This document shows, one piece after another, positions 34,168 through 45,853 of a stretch of DNA of 64,000 bases (position 1 is its first letter; the number at the start of each line of letters is the position of its first letter). Under the pieces are notes generated by a model. It did not search any database. It saw only the letters and a program-made list of their open reading frames with translations, and was not told the origin of the DNA. The translations under genes and the position numbers were made by a program. Source of the stretch: Angiostrongylus vasorum (Eukaryota; Nematoda; Chromadorea; Rhabditida; Metastrongylidae); contig JADANN010000409.1 of the NCBI GenBank assembly GCA_018806985.1, positions 248,001 to 312,000 on the forward strand. Direction: 5' to 3'.

Positions 34168-34354
34168 AATGATCACTGCATGTCATGAGCACTTTCTGTC
34201 GCGGTGTATCGAGGCAGAGCTAGCACCCTCCCAGACAAGCCTGGTACCAATTTGCCGACCCAGGAAGGATGAGAGGCTTGGTGAGTTTGGTGCACAAGGA
34301 TCGATCCCATGTGCATTGCAAAGCGCCTCTGATCACTGCGCTACACGCGCTCCG
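34168..34354 (-). mobile_element. SINE family B, head half only
   Basis: Inverted: begins in the GTCATTG/CGATACA region and ends at the tRNA-like head GAGCGCGTGTAGCGCAGTGA read in reverse. It lacks the tail half. Confidence 0.7.
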
Positions 34355-34980
34355 GATACTTCTACACACATGTGTTCAAATGTTTTGTGTTCTATGTAGT
34401 TCTAGTGAGGCATCCGACATCACTTCGAGTGCTTTTGATGCGGTCACTCCTCAAAGTAAAAATCTAAATGTCTTTCCTATGATGAACTACCTCACTTTGG
34501 GATAGAGAGCTGGTGAATGTGCATACATCGGTACCGCTTAGTACATGATTAGATTTTTTGTTTCTGTGTTACAGAGAGCTACAGTTAGTAGTTGGCTTCT
34601 GGTGTTAAGCACAGCTATGTCATTGCTGTTAGTAATTGTGCAAAATAACTGAGACGATTTTCACCTACCAAATTCCACTGAACCTTGGCATGAGTAATCA
34701 ATATTCGTCTCTATTCATGAGCTTGCATAAGGTAGATATGAAATGTTTATTGTAACCGAGGTTTCGGCGCATTCGTACTCTCTAGATCTGCAGTGATCCG
34801 AGTCCGCTGTCCACAGTGTTTTTTGTGTACCTCGTGCAAACCTATCAATAACAAAATAACAACGTAACTGGTCGTCTTTGGAACTCTTCTATACATTGTT
34901 TATGAAACATCATCGAAAAAGTCCAGTCTGTGCTGCCTATGAGTTGCGTGGTCTGCTATTGATATTTTCACGTGTTTTAA
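34355..34980. other. Unannotated
   Basis: No gene recognised. Near 34755-34795 (minus strand) a GCGCCGAAACCTCGG block weakly resembles the Penelope-type termini. Confidence 0.25.
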
Positions 34981-36110
34981 GATCCAATGGTACCCCCACA
35001 CAATGGGTACTCCCGTCTATGACGTCATGCCGTGCGACAACCGGTGAGAGGCTACAAAATTTCGAGTTACGCAGAACGTCATTAGAACCGGATCTGACGA
35101 ACATACGCACGACACGCCATGGAGATTCTTTCTTACTCTGCACAGATAATGCCAGAACACTCTCCACAGACGCCGATTCTCACCCCTTTCTTGAAGCCGC
35201 AAATAGCATAAAATTCCATGTGATCGTACTGCAAGAGACAACAATCAGGAAGACCAACATACGCCGAGTAAATAACGGGACCCCCTGCCAGCCACGAAGA
35301 AAAAGTCTCGTCACGAAATGTCGGCGGCGTAGGCTTTGTCGTCCACCCGTCCACTGTCCATCTCGTCGACTCATACGAGATCCCTTTTCCCTCGCATAGC
35401 CGTCTTCTGTCTTCAACTGTCGCATCATAAGAAGATCACAATCATAAATTGCTATTCGCCGACCGTACGCGCAGCTGATGAACACGAATTAGATGCGTTC
35501 TACTATCAGTTATAGGAAGTTATTCACAATGATGAGGCATATCATAAATTTGTTGTCGGAGACTTCAACGCCAGAATAGGAAAGGGCAACGAGAGCGAAT
35601 ATAGGATCGGAAATTTTGGATTAGGAAGAAATGAAGATGGAAACCGCCTCGCAGGACTCTTGTCTGCAGCACGTTTATTATATGGAAACTGGTTCTTCCA
35701 GAAGAAAGAAAGCCGCCGCTGGACATGGGAGTCTCCTAACGGCATGACCCATGCGAAAATCGACCACATTCTAAGAAAGAGAAGGTGGTGCCTACTTGAC
35801 ACATCGGTAGTCCCGTCATTATGTACTGGTTCCGATCACCGCCGTCTTCGCCAAAGATTCGATTTCAGCCGTGAGCTGGAAAAGAATTCATGTCGTCGCC
35901 CTCGAGGAAAAAGTCTAGCTGTATATGACGAGAACATTCTGAGCGAAATCCTATTCAAACGTGAATGGAAGATTAAAGAAGACCCGATCGAAATCTACGA
36001 GCTGCTTGTCGAAGAACTGAAAAGTTGTACCGAATTGGCCTCAGTTCTCCATACAAGAAGACCAGATCGCATCATGAGAACCAGTAAGTATTTCCTTCCA
36101 TTTAAACTCT
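34981..36110 (+). mobile_element. RTE-type LINE endonuclease domain remnant
   Basis: In several frames: SFLLCTDNARTL, KFHVIVLQETTIRK (the N...ET endonuclease block), then FVVGDFNARIGKGN at about 35550, RRWTWESPNGMTHAKIDHIL, TGSDHRRLRQRFDF. These are the apurinic-type endonuclease motifs that precede RT in RTE LINEs, in the usual order and ending with the linker helix near 36090. Frame changes at about 35400 and 35600 show decay. No RT follows. Confidence 0.85.
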
Positions 36111-36149
36111 TCCTGCGAATCTTTCTTTCCCATATTTTAAGTGTATGAT

Positions 36150-36515
36150 CTCTCGTAGTCATGTAATCTTTTCTAGGTGCTTGGGTAATCTCTCTGCTGC
36201 TACCTGCACTTAATCTCGGTCAACAACTTCATGATACAAGTACTATTCTTATGAAGTCATTGGGATTTTCCGACTGTTTTGTTGGCTGAATATGGGAAGC
36301 GATTATGTGTTTATGCTGTAGTTTATGAAGTAAATGTTCTCACACTTCTCTAACTGCATTGGGCTTCACATATTCTTCTCGTGTTCCGCACGGGGTGGTC
36401 AATTCGTGAAACCCCTCCAGGGGGTTTTACGTAGGGTAAACGATTCAGAGGAGTCGTCTACTATCTCAAATGATCACCTGTGAACACTGTATTGGTTTTA
36501 TCTCGTGATTCGAGG
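36150..36515 (+). repeat. Repeat family E, copy 2
   Basis: Parallels 20640-21040: GCTGCTACCTGCACTTAATC, GAAGCGATTATGTGTTTATG, GTAGTTTATGAAGTAAATG, GTAAACGATTCAGAGGAG. The GATCACCTGTGAAC block also occurs at about 56268. It starts soon after the RTE endonuclease remnant ends. Confidence 0.5.
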
Positions 36516-36829
36516 GAAAATTACCTTCAATAAGGAATTATTTCGATATATCAGTGGGGACACAACAGTCGATGTGTTCAAAGTGATAAAACTGGCAGGT
36601 GAGGCCATTGATAAAACAAACTATATGCATGTGTTTTACGAATTTATATATGTTTATATATACATGTATATGTATATATATCTTACAACTAGACAACTTC
36701 GCACTGCTCCAGAATGAGGCCTCGGTGGACGCAAAACGACCACAACGGTGCCTATGAACCAATCTACGAATATCTGCGAGATGGAAGCTGGTTCCCCACA
36801 ACAACATTAGGCTCCCTTTTTCGGTCCCA

Positions 36830-37112
36830 TAAAGGATAAAGCTCTTGGCGTTGATCAATCCCTTAAGGATGCGCCATGCATTCCACTTCTCTTAACACCG
36901 TTGGAGGTCATTGGATATATATCTGGCTTTTACAAATTTGACTCGCAGTGGTCTACCGATGTATCGAGCCACTGCTGCTATCCTCTCAGACAAGTCTGGT
37001 ACCAATTTGCCGACCCCCGGAGGGACGGAAGGTTTGATAAGCCAGGGGTGCGGGAATTGATCCCATGTGTATCGTAGGACGCCTCCCTCCGACAACTCAG
37101 ACGCGCCTTATT
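36830..37112 (-). mobile_element. SINE family B
   Basis: Inverted: tail AAAGGATAAAGCTC at 36831; head near 37105 as GACGCGCC in reverse. Small deletions in the A-box area. Confidence 0.8.
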
Positions 37113-38559
37113 TTCGGCCCCATACTAAAGACAACCCATCAACTCACTGAATTCCAGTAATGACGGTTGCAACGTGATGCATCACATGATGCCCGCAAAG
37201 TACGGTATCTAGAGACTTTCTGGAAATAAAAAAGATGAACGACTTCCATTCCACTCGGCTCGGTGAGCTTGCAGCTTGTGTAGTAAAAACGATTGGAACA
37301 GCGCATAATTCGGTGTTTGCATGACAGCACACTTCAACGTCATAGAAGTGATTACTGGACAACTGTAGAAAATAAGCGCAACTATTGTACTTCGTCCCAC
37401 CTTTCCGCTCAAGGCGCTTTTAGACCATCATTTATTTCAACCCCTCAAGCAACAAATACACAATGAAAACTCGACGACCACAATCTCTGAAACGTTTCGT
37501 CTACTTTTTTCAGTCCTCACCAAGACTTACGTGAAAATGATAGCCAAGATTTAAAAGTGGCATGCTACCCTAGACATAGTTCGGTCAGTACCGTTGCCAA
37601 ATCGCGTGAAGCGCTGTGTTCCTAGAAGAATCTTAACCGTAAAGCAACAAATCCTCAATCTATAGGAATATAGACAGCTATGGCGAATACCACTGTATTC
37701 GCATGGTTATTATTGAATTCCAGGAAATACCATGCCCATCTCTTACTAAAATTTCATTAGTTAAAGAAGACAACAGATAGGTCAGCCACATAAGGACACA
37801 CCAGCCCGACCTCCACGCTCTGTTATCTTTTCCCATCAAAATGCTCAATGCTGATCAAGCATGGTTCCCTTTAATGAGCCTCTTCTGCTAAAGTTGTGCA
37901 AATGGAACGAAATATGGTATTACGAAAAAAACATATAACTTCTCAATACCAAAAGTATTATGTAGTCACAGTGCCCTCGAAGTACATGTGTTCGTTCTGC
38001 TGACACTTACGACTGTCAGATAGACAAAACAGCTTCCTGATCGCATACAACGGAAACAACATATTCTAAAGGAGACTTTTAAAATGTTTTACAAACCACT
38101 TCAAGAACAGAATTCATAAATACGCAAAGAAAGAAAAGTTGACATAACAAACAATGACAGTGACAATGACATAAATAAACCTAAGTAGGTTTAGAAAGGT
38201 GTGGCCAAACAGTGGCGAAAAAGAGGTAAGCAGAAAAACGACTGTTTCCTCTTTTGAGCTCTGGATTGCCAAAAAACAGTATATCGAACTTCTGCATGTG
38301 TAATGAGTCATATAGAATAAAAACAAGTACGAGCCAAAATGAAATCGTTGATCATTAACTTACAACCTTGAAAAGTCGACCTTTCTGGAGTATGTTGGTT
38401 TAATTCTTTTGAGATACCGTGAGTATTATATCTAGTAAACAATCAGTATTAGTAAATATTAGTAAATCATTAATGAAACTTTCCCATTAGATCGACACAA
38501 AGATCAACAACCAAGAAATAACACAACATCCTGCTGCTCAGTTTAAATAACTCCACGAG
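37113..38559. other. Unannotated, downstream of the 38.6-40.3 kb gene
   Basis: No gene or known repeat recognised in about 1.4 kb. Short overlapping frames on the minus strand at 37140-37410 have no motif. Confidence 0.3.
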
Positions 38560-40350
38560 TTATTTGTTATTTGCGAAGCCGCTCTTTAAATAGTTAGCAA
38601 AATGGTTTGCAGCTGTGTACCTGAAATTTTCACGAATAAACGAACAGCCAAGTGGAAATAAACTAGAAAAATTGTACTATGGTCACCTTGCTTGAGGTTC
38701 CATTGGCATAAACAGAGGCTTGATTATATTCGTAAACGTAGTCCAACAGAACTCTCCATCTTCTAGTGGCATATCTTCCATCTTCACATCACGACTGACT
38801 TTTGAGATCTGGATGAAAACCAAACTTAAACAAATTCATTTCCACCAGTACTACAATAGTTGGTGCCAGTTGGTCGACCAGGTGTTAAACATACCGTTTT
38901 ATCTAAGAAAAGCGAAAGATTCTGAAATAGTACCTCATATTTTCTTTGCCGTCTCTGAGCGGCGCTCCAAGGCCGGAATGATAAATTTGGACAGTTTCTC
39001 GGCTTTTTGGACAGCAGTGACTCCTAGAGTTAAGAAGAGATTTAAATGACGGATAGAACCCTCCCAAAAAAGAAGTATAACGCGAAATGGGAGGTTAAAC
39101 GTTACCTCTCGAATTTTGCTGACAAGTATTTTGAAAGCAATTAACGGTTAACTCAGGCAAGGTGTAAACTTACCATCTGACAATCGCTTTGATCAAACCG
39201 CCATTTATTGCAGATGCTCATTCTCTCGTCAGAGATTCCGGGACGAAATGGAAGTATTCGAGAATACGCCTCTTTGTCCAGACTATCAAAGATGCCAAGA
39301 ATAAGTAGGCCATAGGTATCACACAATTCCAAAAAAGTGGAAGAGCAACACACCATAAGAAAGAAGGCATAAGCAAAATAAAAACATGAGGACGTACTTC
39401 TCAAATTCCAAAGATCCAGCGTGTTCCGAGAGTTCAGAAATAATCTCAGCAGCCAACTCATGTTCGTTTTCATCTTCTAAAAAGTATTATTTGCAAACAA
39501 ATCCAAAAAATCTAAGAACAGCCATAAGGAAAAGCAGCAACAGTGGATGGCAGTGCTCAGCGAGAAAGCTGAATACGAAGAATTGGGTGATCATGAAACG
39601 GGTGGTAGTATAAAGGATAAGGATGAAGCTCTCGGCGTTGATCAATCCCTGAGAGATGCGCCATGCATTCGACTTCATTAAGCATCGTTTGGAGGTGTTT
39701 GAATGCATATTTGGCCTTCATAATGACTCGCGATAGCCTACAGATGCACACAGCAGTGCTGCTATCCTCGTCTTGTACCAATTTGCCGAGCCCGGAGGGA
39801 AGGAAGGTTTGGTGAGCTTGGGGTGAGACGACCGTTTCCATTTGTACTGTAGGCCGCCTTCGACAACTGTGCTACAAGCGCCTTTTCTTTTTAGCTACTA
39901 TCTGTCGATTCTATGTTCATATATGATACACTTTCAATTTTTGCTTTGTATTATTCCATGGCATCCCCATAAACCCATCCTACTAAGAATTCTATGGAAC
40001 AAGTACCACCAGAGAAATAAAATCGTTCTCAATGGTCAAAAACTGAAACCTCTCCTGTAAGTGGTTGAACCACCTATAAACTGAGAAATCACTAATGGCA
40101 TACCTAAATCGGAAATAGTAGTCTTCACAGTTTTCTGGCTGGCAGTAGCATTTGCTTCCGATCGACGCTTCTTAGATTTCTGAACACTTGGGTCTATATA
40201 ACCATAAGGAACCCATTCATATAGAAGTTCGTTAGCCTCCGTCGAAATATTGCCATTGTCGTCACACTTCATCGTATCCCAGTCCACTGCAATTTGGTAA
40301 GGAACTTCGATTCTGAACACTTTGTGGCAGAAAATCTTCATCGTTAGTGA
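38560..40350 (-). CDS. Unidentified protein, six phase-matched exons to stop
   Basis: Exons in transcript order: 40350-40104, 39476-39398, 39282-39174, 39023-38934, 38808-38687, 38620-38560 (TAA). All five junctions keep frame (phases 1, 2, 0, 0, 2) with GT donors and AG acceptors, strong evidence of a real gene although each exon is short. If translation starts at the ATG at 40341, nine bases after the acceptor, the protein has 232 residues. It has an early cysteine/acidic region (KVFRIEVPYQIAVDWDTMKC), a basic KKRR patch, an acidic EDENEHELAAE segment, a middle ILPFRPGISDERMS and a C-terminus FTNIIKPLFMPMEPQAR. I do not recognise the family. Alternatively the 5' exon continues upstream. Confidence 0.65.
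39610..39886 (-). mobile_element. SINE family B in intron 1 of the unidentified gene
   Basis: Inverted, same strand as the gene: tail AAAGGATAAGGATG at 39612 and head near 39880. The box-B region is degraded (GAGACGACCGTTTCC). Confidence 0.8.
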
Positions 40351-41560
40351 CTTATGGAAGTAAGCTTACTCCAATAAACCTACGTATATCGTTACAAGAA
40401 TTAAAATCCGAAGAATAAGAAAGCAAATCTGATAACGATAGCAAACATGGCTATCGTACCCCACCATCAGGAGGTATCTTCTCACGTATGCTGTCCCACT
40501 CATAGCTGTCTTCTAAGAAAGAAAGAGAACGTTTCGTTGCCCTCTTCAGCTCCCAATCTACGTCCTGCACATCCTGCACATCCTGCACATCCTGCACGTC
40601 CTGCATCTAAATGCGTAAAACTTCCGAAGCGCAACAGCACAAAAATCCATTCTAGAGGAAAAAACACTCCAGAAGGAATATCCACGAAACTCAAGCTCAA
40701 CGAAAATCAACAATAAAGGAAGCATAGAAGATGATGAATCCAATGAAATCGAAAAAGCAATGTCCATGTCACAGAAGGCAAAAACTATAGTGAATGACTA
40801 CCTCAATGAATAAAAAAAAGACACAAAGAGCAATGGAAAACAGCGACTGCCAAAAAAGAACTGGGCCTCAAATCCAAGAAAACTTAAATCCCAGAAAAAG
40901 AAAAAAGAAAGAGAAAAGAAAGGAAAATTTGTGGGGAAGAATTATTAGCAACACCACCAAGTATGTCAGTGGGCCGTGCATTGACGTGCTAGAGACCTCA
41001 CCTTCTGCGCCGATCTAAGACATTCGTTGGAGCGCATTTACTTCAACCATGTTAATGCATCTGGTAGTTAGTATCCAGAATAAGCACTACTCTGTGAATC
41101 TTTCACATTGTTATGGAAGGAGAACCTATTAAGGAGTGAGGTGAGAGTGGGACCAATCTGAGATTCATTTAGTTTATGATATGATCTTCAAGGGAAAATT
41201 GTTAGCTGTATTGTTTTCAACGGAAGTTCCACACACCACTTGGTTATCTGGGAGAATATCCTCCTTATCACTGAAACGTTACGCAACAGACTGCTGGAGG
41301 TTTGACGCGTTTCTATTGTCGAAAGATTTCGTAAAGATGGTTCTCGAATGCCATTTGGTTGCAATGTTACTCCTCTTGAGACAATTTCAGGGTGCCCTAT
41401 TCATTGTTGCAAGGATTTCGTAGGTGGTAAACTTCTTCTTAGATAAAAGTAACATATCAAAGGTAATAGTAGTAAGCCAGTTTTTATGGGCAGAGAGCAG
41501 AATGTTGGATTGGTGGAGATTTCGTCGACATTTATTTACGATCCACTTTTTTTGTACTCC
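40351..41560. other. Possible decayed plus-strand coding region; otherwise unannotated
   Basis: From about 40500 to 41015 lysine/glutamate-rich open stretches follow one another in three different frames (…RNSTKIHSRGKNTPEG…, …EIEKAMSMSQKAKTIVN…, …RKLKSQKKKKERKEKK…). This would fit a frame-shifted pseudogene of a charged protein, or chance in A-rich DNA. Nothing recognised at 41020-41560. Confidence 0.25.
40558..40607 (+). repeat. 9-bp tandem repeat
   Basis: About five units of CCTGCACAT or CCTGCACGT. On the plus strand they read as an alanine-histidine-proline repeat inside an otherwise basic open frame. Confidence 0.9.
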
Positions 41561-41562
41561 TT

Positions 41563-41947
41563 CCAACGGTTCATTGCCTCATCGTGGCTGGGAGGTGTTC
41601 CTGCGTGTCGGACCGAAATGTACAGCGGGGGGCATTCGTCCCTCCGGTAGGGTATCCCAAGCTGAAAAGGAGTCAGGCGTTCCCATCAGGAAGCACAGCA
41701 AAGATTAAACCAATGCCAGGATCCACCATCGTCTTGGTATCAAACAAGTCGTCGCATGGTGGCAAATCTCCCTCTGATCCACAAGAGCGGCCACTGCATC
41801 TGGTGGTGACGACCTGGGCAGACCTTGGCCTGATGACCTCAGGACTCCAAGGAACCACGATGGCTAGACTAGCAAAACTCTGCAAAAATTAGAAATTTTG
41901 CTGAGCCCCACATAACCAGTGAAGACGGGCCATCCAAGTATCCAAGT
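41563..41947 (+). repeat. Repeat family A
   Basis: Direct copy from CAACGGTTCATTGCCTCATC to GGGCCATCCAAGTATCCAAG, nearly full length, with a three-base insertion duplicating the GTC of CTAGTCGCATGG. Confidence 0.85.
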
Positions 41948-41949
41948 GT

Positions 41950-42500
41950 TCTTTGTGCTACCCACAGAATACTCGTGCCTCGGTACCGATGAAAATCTTC
42001 CTGCAGTGGCTCTCTGGGAATAGCGTTGATGACTATTTCCTCGATTTGCGTATCAGAAGGACTTTGAGAAAAGCATGCTCTCCCTTTTCAGAAGCTCTTT
42101 CCTCTTCCTCGGTAAACTTTCAGATCTTATCTTTGAATTAAGACTTTGATCGGCATAGGTTCGAAAAGCTTTCGAGTATAGTTCTTCTTCGAGCCCTCGC
42201 TTTTGCGCTACTCACAACTGTATAGGCATCGCTCAGAATGGATTCGTCCTATCGAGGAATTTTTGTGATTAAGGCAAATTTTAGCACGAAGAAGGTAGTG
42301 GTCTGATCAGGCGTAAAACAGTCCAGTGATATGGACTGGAATGGATCTCGTCTTCTGTTGACAAGGACGTAATCGATCTCCGCATCTCCCGTACCGTTTC
42401 GGGATCTCCATGTCTGGTTGTGATGGTCGCTCTTCCCTAAAAAGAGTTTCCACGTGGACCATCTCTAGAGAGTACTATCACAAGACTGCTTTCTATAGAT
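41950..42500 (-). mobile_element. RTE-type LINE endonuclease fragment
   Basis: The minus strand reads RNGTGDAEIDYVLVNRR and then SLDCFTPDQTTTFFVLKFAL, paralleling the endonuclease block that in other copies reads like AEIDHIL.N.R and SDHRLLR. Stops and shifts follow. It is a small decayed piece, antisense to the one at 35 kb. Confidence 0.65.
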
Positions 42501-42925
42501 CTCCGTTTTCGTTACGATATTCTGCTTCATAACTTTCCATTCTTTATTTGCGTCTTTGTGCCTATTTTTGGACCGGAGTTTCCCTCACAATTTTTGAGGT
42601 GTTTTTCGTTAGGAAGAGATTTGCACTAAACTTATCGAGCTCCGTCCCATCAGATGTCAGTGTTGTTGAGTAACAGTTAATGATACCGATTTTTTTTCCT
42701 GTTAAGGAAGTGTAGTGCTGAGGATGGGAAAACGGATAGACAAAAGTTCATGAGAGTCAATAAGTTTGCTAATAGATGAGTCCATGACAAAGCCCACTCA
42801 CCAACACCAAGCGATGGAAACTCTTCAGATGACAACGGTTGCAGAGTCCACTTGCCGGGTGATAACCTTTTCGTTCCTGATGGATGTTCATGAACTACCC
42901 TTGTTACGCTGATGCAAGGTCGTTA
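42501..42925. other. Unannotated
   Basis: No recognised coding or repeat sequence between the RTE fragment and a microsatellite. Confidence 0.25.
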
Positions 42926-42927
42926 TC

Positions 42928-42970
42928 ACTTGTTGTTGCTGTTGTTGTTGGTGGTGGTGGTGGTGGTTGT
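42928..42970 (+). repeat. (TTG)n / (GTG)n trinucleotide microsatellite
   Basis: Runs of GTT then GGT units. An AAC-rich counterpart on the opposite strand occurs downstream at about 43423-43442, next to another Penelope-type terminus. Confidence 0.9.
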
Positions 42971-42983
42971 GCTGGCGTGATTC

Positions 42984-43022
42984 AATGGCTGAGGTGTTGA
43001 CGACTTTGCCTTCTTCAGACCC
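42984..43022 (-). repeat. Penelope-type terminus, degraded core
   Basis: Minus strand: GGTCTGAAGAAGGCAAAGTC, then a disrupted GAAA and CCTCAGCC. Inverted relative to the copies at 43383 and 43684. Confidence 0.45.
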
Positions 43023-43054
43023 TAGTTGTATTTTATGTAACGATGTCCATGTAT

Positions 43055-43232
43055 GCATATGCTGATGGCACTGGTAGATAGAAAACTAGCTGACAGACAG
43101 GCGAAACGGAGGACCCACATGGTATGATGGTGAACGCGTTAGCCCCCGGAAAGGGTAGCAGCATGTTCGATCCCCATCGCCCCATCGCACACACCTGGGG
43201 TCTGGAGTTTCGCAAATATCTCAGCACCTTAT
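43055..43232 (+). mobile_element. SINE family D, well preserved
   Basis: Direct copy with CTGATGGCACTGGTAGATAG, the A-box-like TGGTATGATGGTGAACGCG, B-box TGTTCGATCCCC and the end block GTTTCGCAAATATCTCAGCA. This copy defines the family's orientation. Confidence 0.75.
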
Positions 43233-43377
43233 AAACTGATCTTCTTTAGCTGATCCGAGGTTGGTATAGGTTTTAGGTTTATAGGGATAGGGTTTATCTA
43301 TCTAAAACTTTGATCTTCATTAATACTTTAGCCTTTTACACCGAATAACTAAAGTATTCTAATATAAAAATACGTCC

Positions 43378-43550
43378 AGGCTCTGAGGAAGGCGAAATCG
43401 CCGAAACGTTAGCCATCGACAAACAACACCAACAACAACGACAACGTCAACGAACACCTATACCAACCTCGGATCAGCGAAAGAAGGTCAGTTTATAAGA
43501 TCACATAAATAAATATATCAACTATCTATGCCGAGGTTTATAGAAAGTCA
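43378..43550 (+). repeat. Penelope-type terminus with best hammerhead-like core
   Basis: At 43383-43414: CTGAGGA, stem GGCG/CGCC with a four-base loop, GAAA, CGTTAGCC. It is followed by AAC-rich repeats and, at about 43530, CCGAGGTTTATAGAAAGTC, matching the Penelope 3' region at 31.73 kb. Confidence 0.65.
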
Positions 43551-43555
43551 GTCTT

Positions 43556-43640
43556 TTGAGTTATCTCAGCACCATTATGGTTATATTTCACATCAGGAGC
43601 TTCCCTGAAAAGAAAAAAAGAATAGGCAGTAAATAAAAAG
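43556..43640 (+). repeat. SINE D-like tail fragment
   Basis: ATCTCAGCACCATTATGG, TATATTTCACATC and the AAAAAGAATAGGCAGTAAAT end resemble 7676-7756. Confidence 0.45.
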
Positions 43641-43680
43641 TGACTACACCATACGGACATCGTTACATAAAACAATTCCA

Positions 43681-43822
43681 AGCTCTGAAGAAGGCCATGT
43701 CGCAGAACCAAAGCAACAGCCAACAACAAGTGGTACCAACCTCGCTTCGGCAGAAGAGTGCGTGGGGACCCCTTCTTACATGTCAATTATTGATGGCAAG
43801 GTTTATAGAAAGTCGCTCATTT
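43681..43822 (+). repeat. Penelope-type terminus, second copy
   Basis: GCTCTGAAGAAGGCCATGTC with a degraded GAAA (AGAA), then AAC-rich sequence, ACCAACCTCGC and GGTTTATAGAAAGTCGC. It repeats the unit at 43378-43550 at a spacing of about 300 bp, in the same direction. Confidence 0.5.
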
Positions 43823-44454
43823 TATTTACCACTTCTGGTCTGTAATGTCTCGAAAGAAAAAACGCATAGTGTTTGATGCATGGTCTGTGGCGTCTAGAAG
43901 AACATGAAGGTCGCAGACTGGACAGAATGACCTGAAATCGCATGCACATAATCAGGAGCAGGATCAGTGGCGCTTCTCAGCGGCATCATTGCTTTCTATC
44001 TTCACTACTCATTTTATTTGCTACGTTGAATGCCAGACGAAGAGTTCTTCCCAGAAGTCTGAGATAACGGAGCCACAGTGTTCTCCTGTCTTCACTCAGA
44101 GGTGGTTGTCCGTCTTTATGAATTCCAAGAAGACAACGATTTTGGTAATGGCAGTCATGTATTCAAATTAATCTCAAATGGTTCCCAGAATCTCGGTTAA
44201 CTATGGGACACACTGAAGCCCAAATTGGTTTTACGAGTAACAGGAGCATGATGCACAGTATTTATTCCAACAATCCTGATATTCCCATGTATTTTTCGTT
44301 CAAAACGTTATAAAATGTTTTACCGGAGAGGTTTTCGCTTAACCACTTTCTAAACTGACATTATATCTCAGGCATGAGCTAGCTGCCTATCTTATGGATA
44401 AGAACACCTAACGAGCGAGATTCCCAATTCCGAACGATATGATTTCGATAAAGG
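43823..44454. other. Unannotated
   Basis: No gene or repeat family recognised. Confidence 0.3.
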
Positions 44455-44738
44455 GCACGTGTGGAGCAGCGGTCGGAGGCGCCCTGCAACACACACGTGG
44501 AATCGATCCCCGCGCCCATGGCCCTCCAAGTTCTCCATCTTTCAGGAATCGGCAAATTGGTGCCAGACTTGTCTGGGAGGAGAGCAGCACTGGCTCGATA
44601 CATCAGTAGGCCACCGCGAATCATTTTAAAGACCAGATATGCATTCAATCATCTCCAAACGATGCTTAATGAAGTAGAATGCATGACCCATCCCTCAGGG
44701 ATTGATCAACGCCGAGAGCTTTATCCTTTATTCCTTAT
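44455..44738 (+). mobile_element. SINE family B
   Basis: Direct, near-intact copy: head GGCACGTGTGGAGCAGCGGT, B-box-like GGAATCGATCCCC, tail TTTATCCTTTATTCCTTATT. Very similar to the copy at 50.6 kb: both share CGAATCATTTTAAAGACCAG. Confidence 0.85.
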
Positions 44739-45499
44739 TTATACATGTATGTAAACATAAATGTAATCTAGATGTCTATATATGTGTATGTATAATATAT
44801 GTATATATGTACTATACATATTTTATTTATTTATCACCTATTTGCCATCCTATTATATGGGTGCTTTATGTTGACTGTACTTATTTATGCTGGACTAATA
44901 CGGATGGCAATCTGTGATAACCCTTATTCTCAAAAGAGCAAATTAGTTCGCTTCATATGTCTATAAAACTGAAATCTTAAATGTAACTCTACGGTGAGAT
45001 CAATGATAGCACATTGTCGTGTACTTCTATATGCTGTTCCAACGTATAACGAACGCTATTTTCCAGCACTCTGTCGAGTCGATACCTTAAATTATTGCTT
45101 TAATAACCGATTCTTAGGTAAAAAATAATAAGACAGCAATCACTCTTATGACCGATGATATATGAATATTTTCTGTATCATTAAACGCTGACTGTACAGT
45201 GTAGTTATACGCAATGTTTAATAAGGAGGTCTCTGTTTAATGCAAACGTACCAACCATTAACCCACCGCCCCGGCTACCGTATTTCGTGGCTGGACGAAC
45301 GAACTACGCGCAATTTTTTCGTCAGCTGTGCATTTTCTAGTTTATTGACTATAGAAAAGTCTTTTCTCTATAAATAGAGGACCTAAAGGGTTTTTACCAT
45401 GATAGGGTTATAGAAGAGACTTTGCTCTATCGTTCTATGAGTATGAATAATGTGTATTTTACTGTATACTGTTTTTTTTTACGGACTCTTCTTTCACAT
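44739..45499. other. Unannotated, AT-rich
   Basis: Starts with an irregular TA/TGTA-rich stretch (44745-44840). No coding or repeat match beyond that. Confidence 0.3.
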
Positions 45500-45853
45500 C
45501 TACTGTGCGTATCCCAAAACTTCTCACGTTCGACTACTTTCCTCGTATCTAGCATCAAAGCAGGATTTCCAACTTTTTTACTTTTGGCTTCGGATGCTGA
45601 TTGAGGATTTTCCTTTCTCATCATGAATACCTGTGAATGCTGGTCGAGTCAATTCTCCTTGAAGTCCTGAGATAACCAGGCTAGAGTGTTCCCATTTGGA
45701 TTGCAAAGCGTGGATTTTTTCTCAGTAGTGAAGTCCGATAGCAATTTCCCGGCCCCGGAGGGACGAGAGGCTCAGTGAGCTTGGTGCGGGATTGAACCAG
45801 CACCATGCTCGTCATGGTCGGCTTCACTACCACTGTGCAATCCACCCCCTTTA
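45500..45853 (-). mobile_element. SINE family C, best copy
   Basis: Inverted. On its own strand: GGGGTGGATTGCACAGTGGT, then GGTTCAATCCCGCACC (box B), GAGCCTCTCGTCCCTCCGG, and the body block ATTCACAGGTATTC. Box A and box B are the best preserved of the family. Confidence 0.7.

Noticed and set aside
34878..35399. 173-codon plus-strand open frame
   Set aside because: Only its latter half matches, and in a different frame, the RTE endonuclease; the frame as a whole is chance plus decay.
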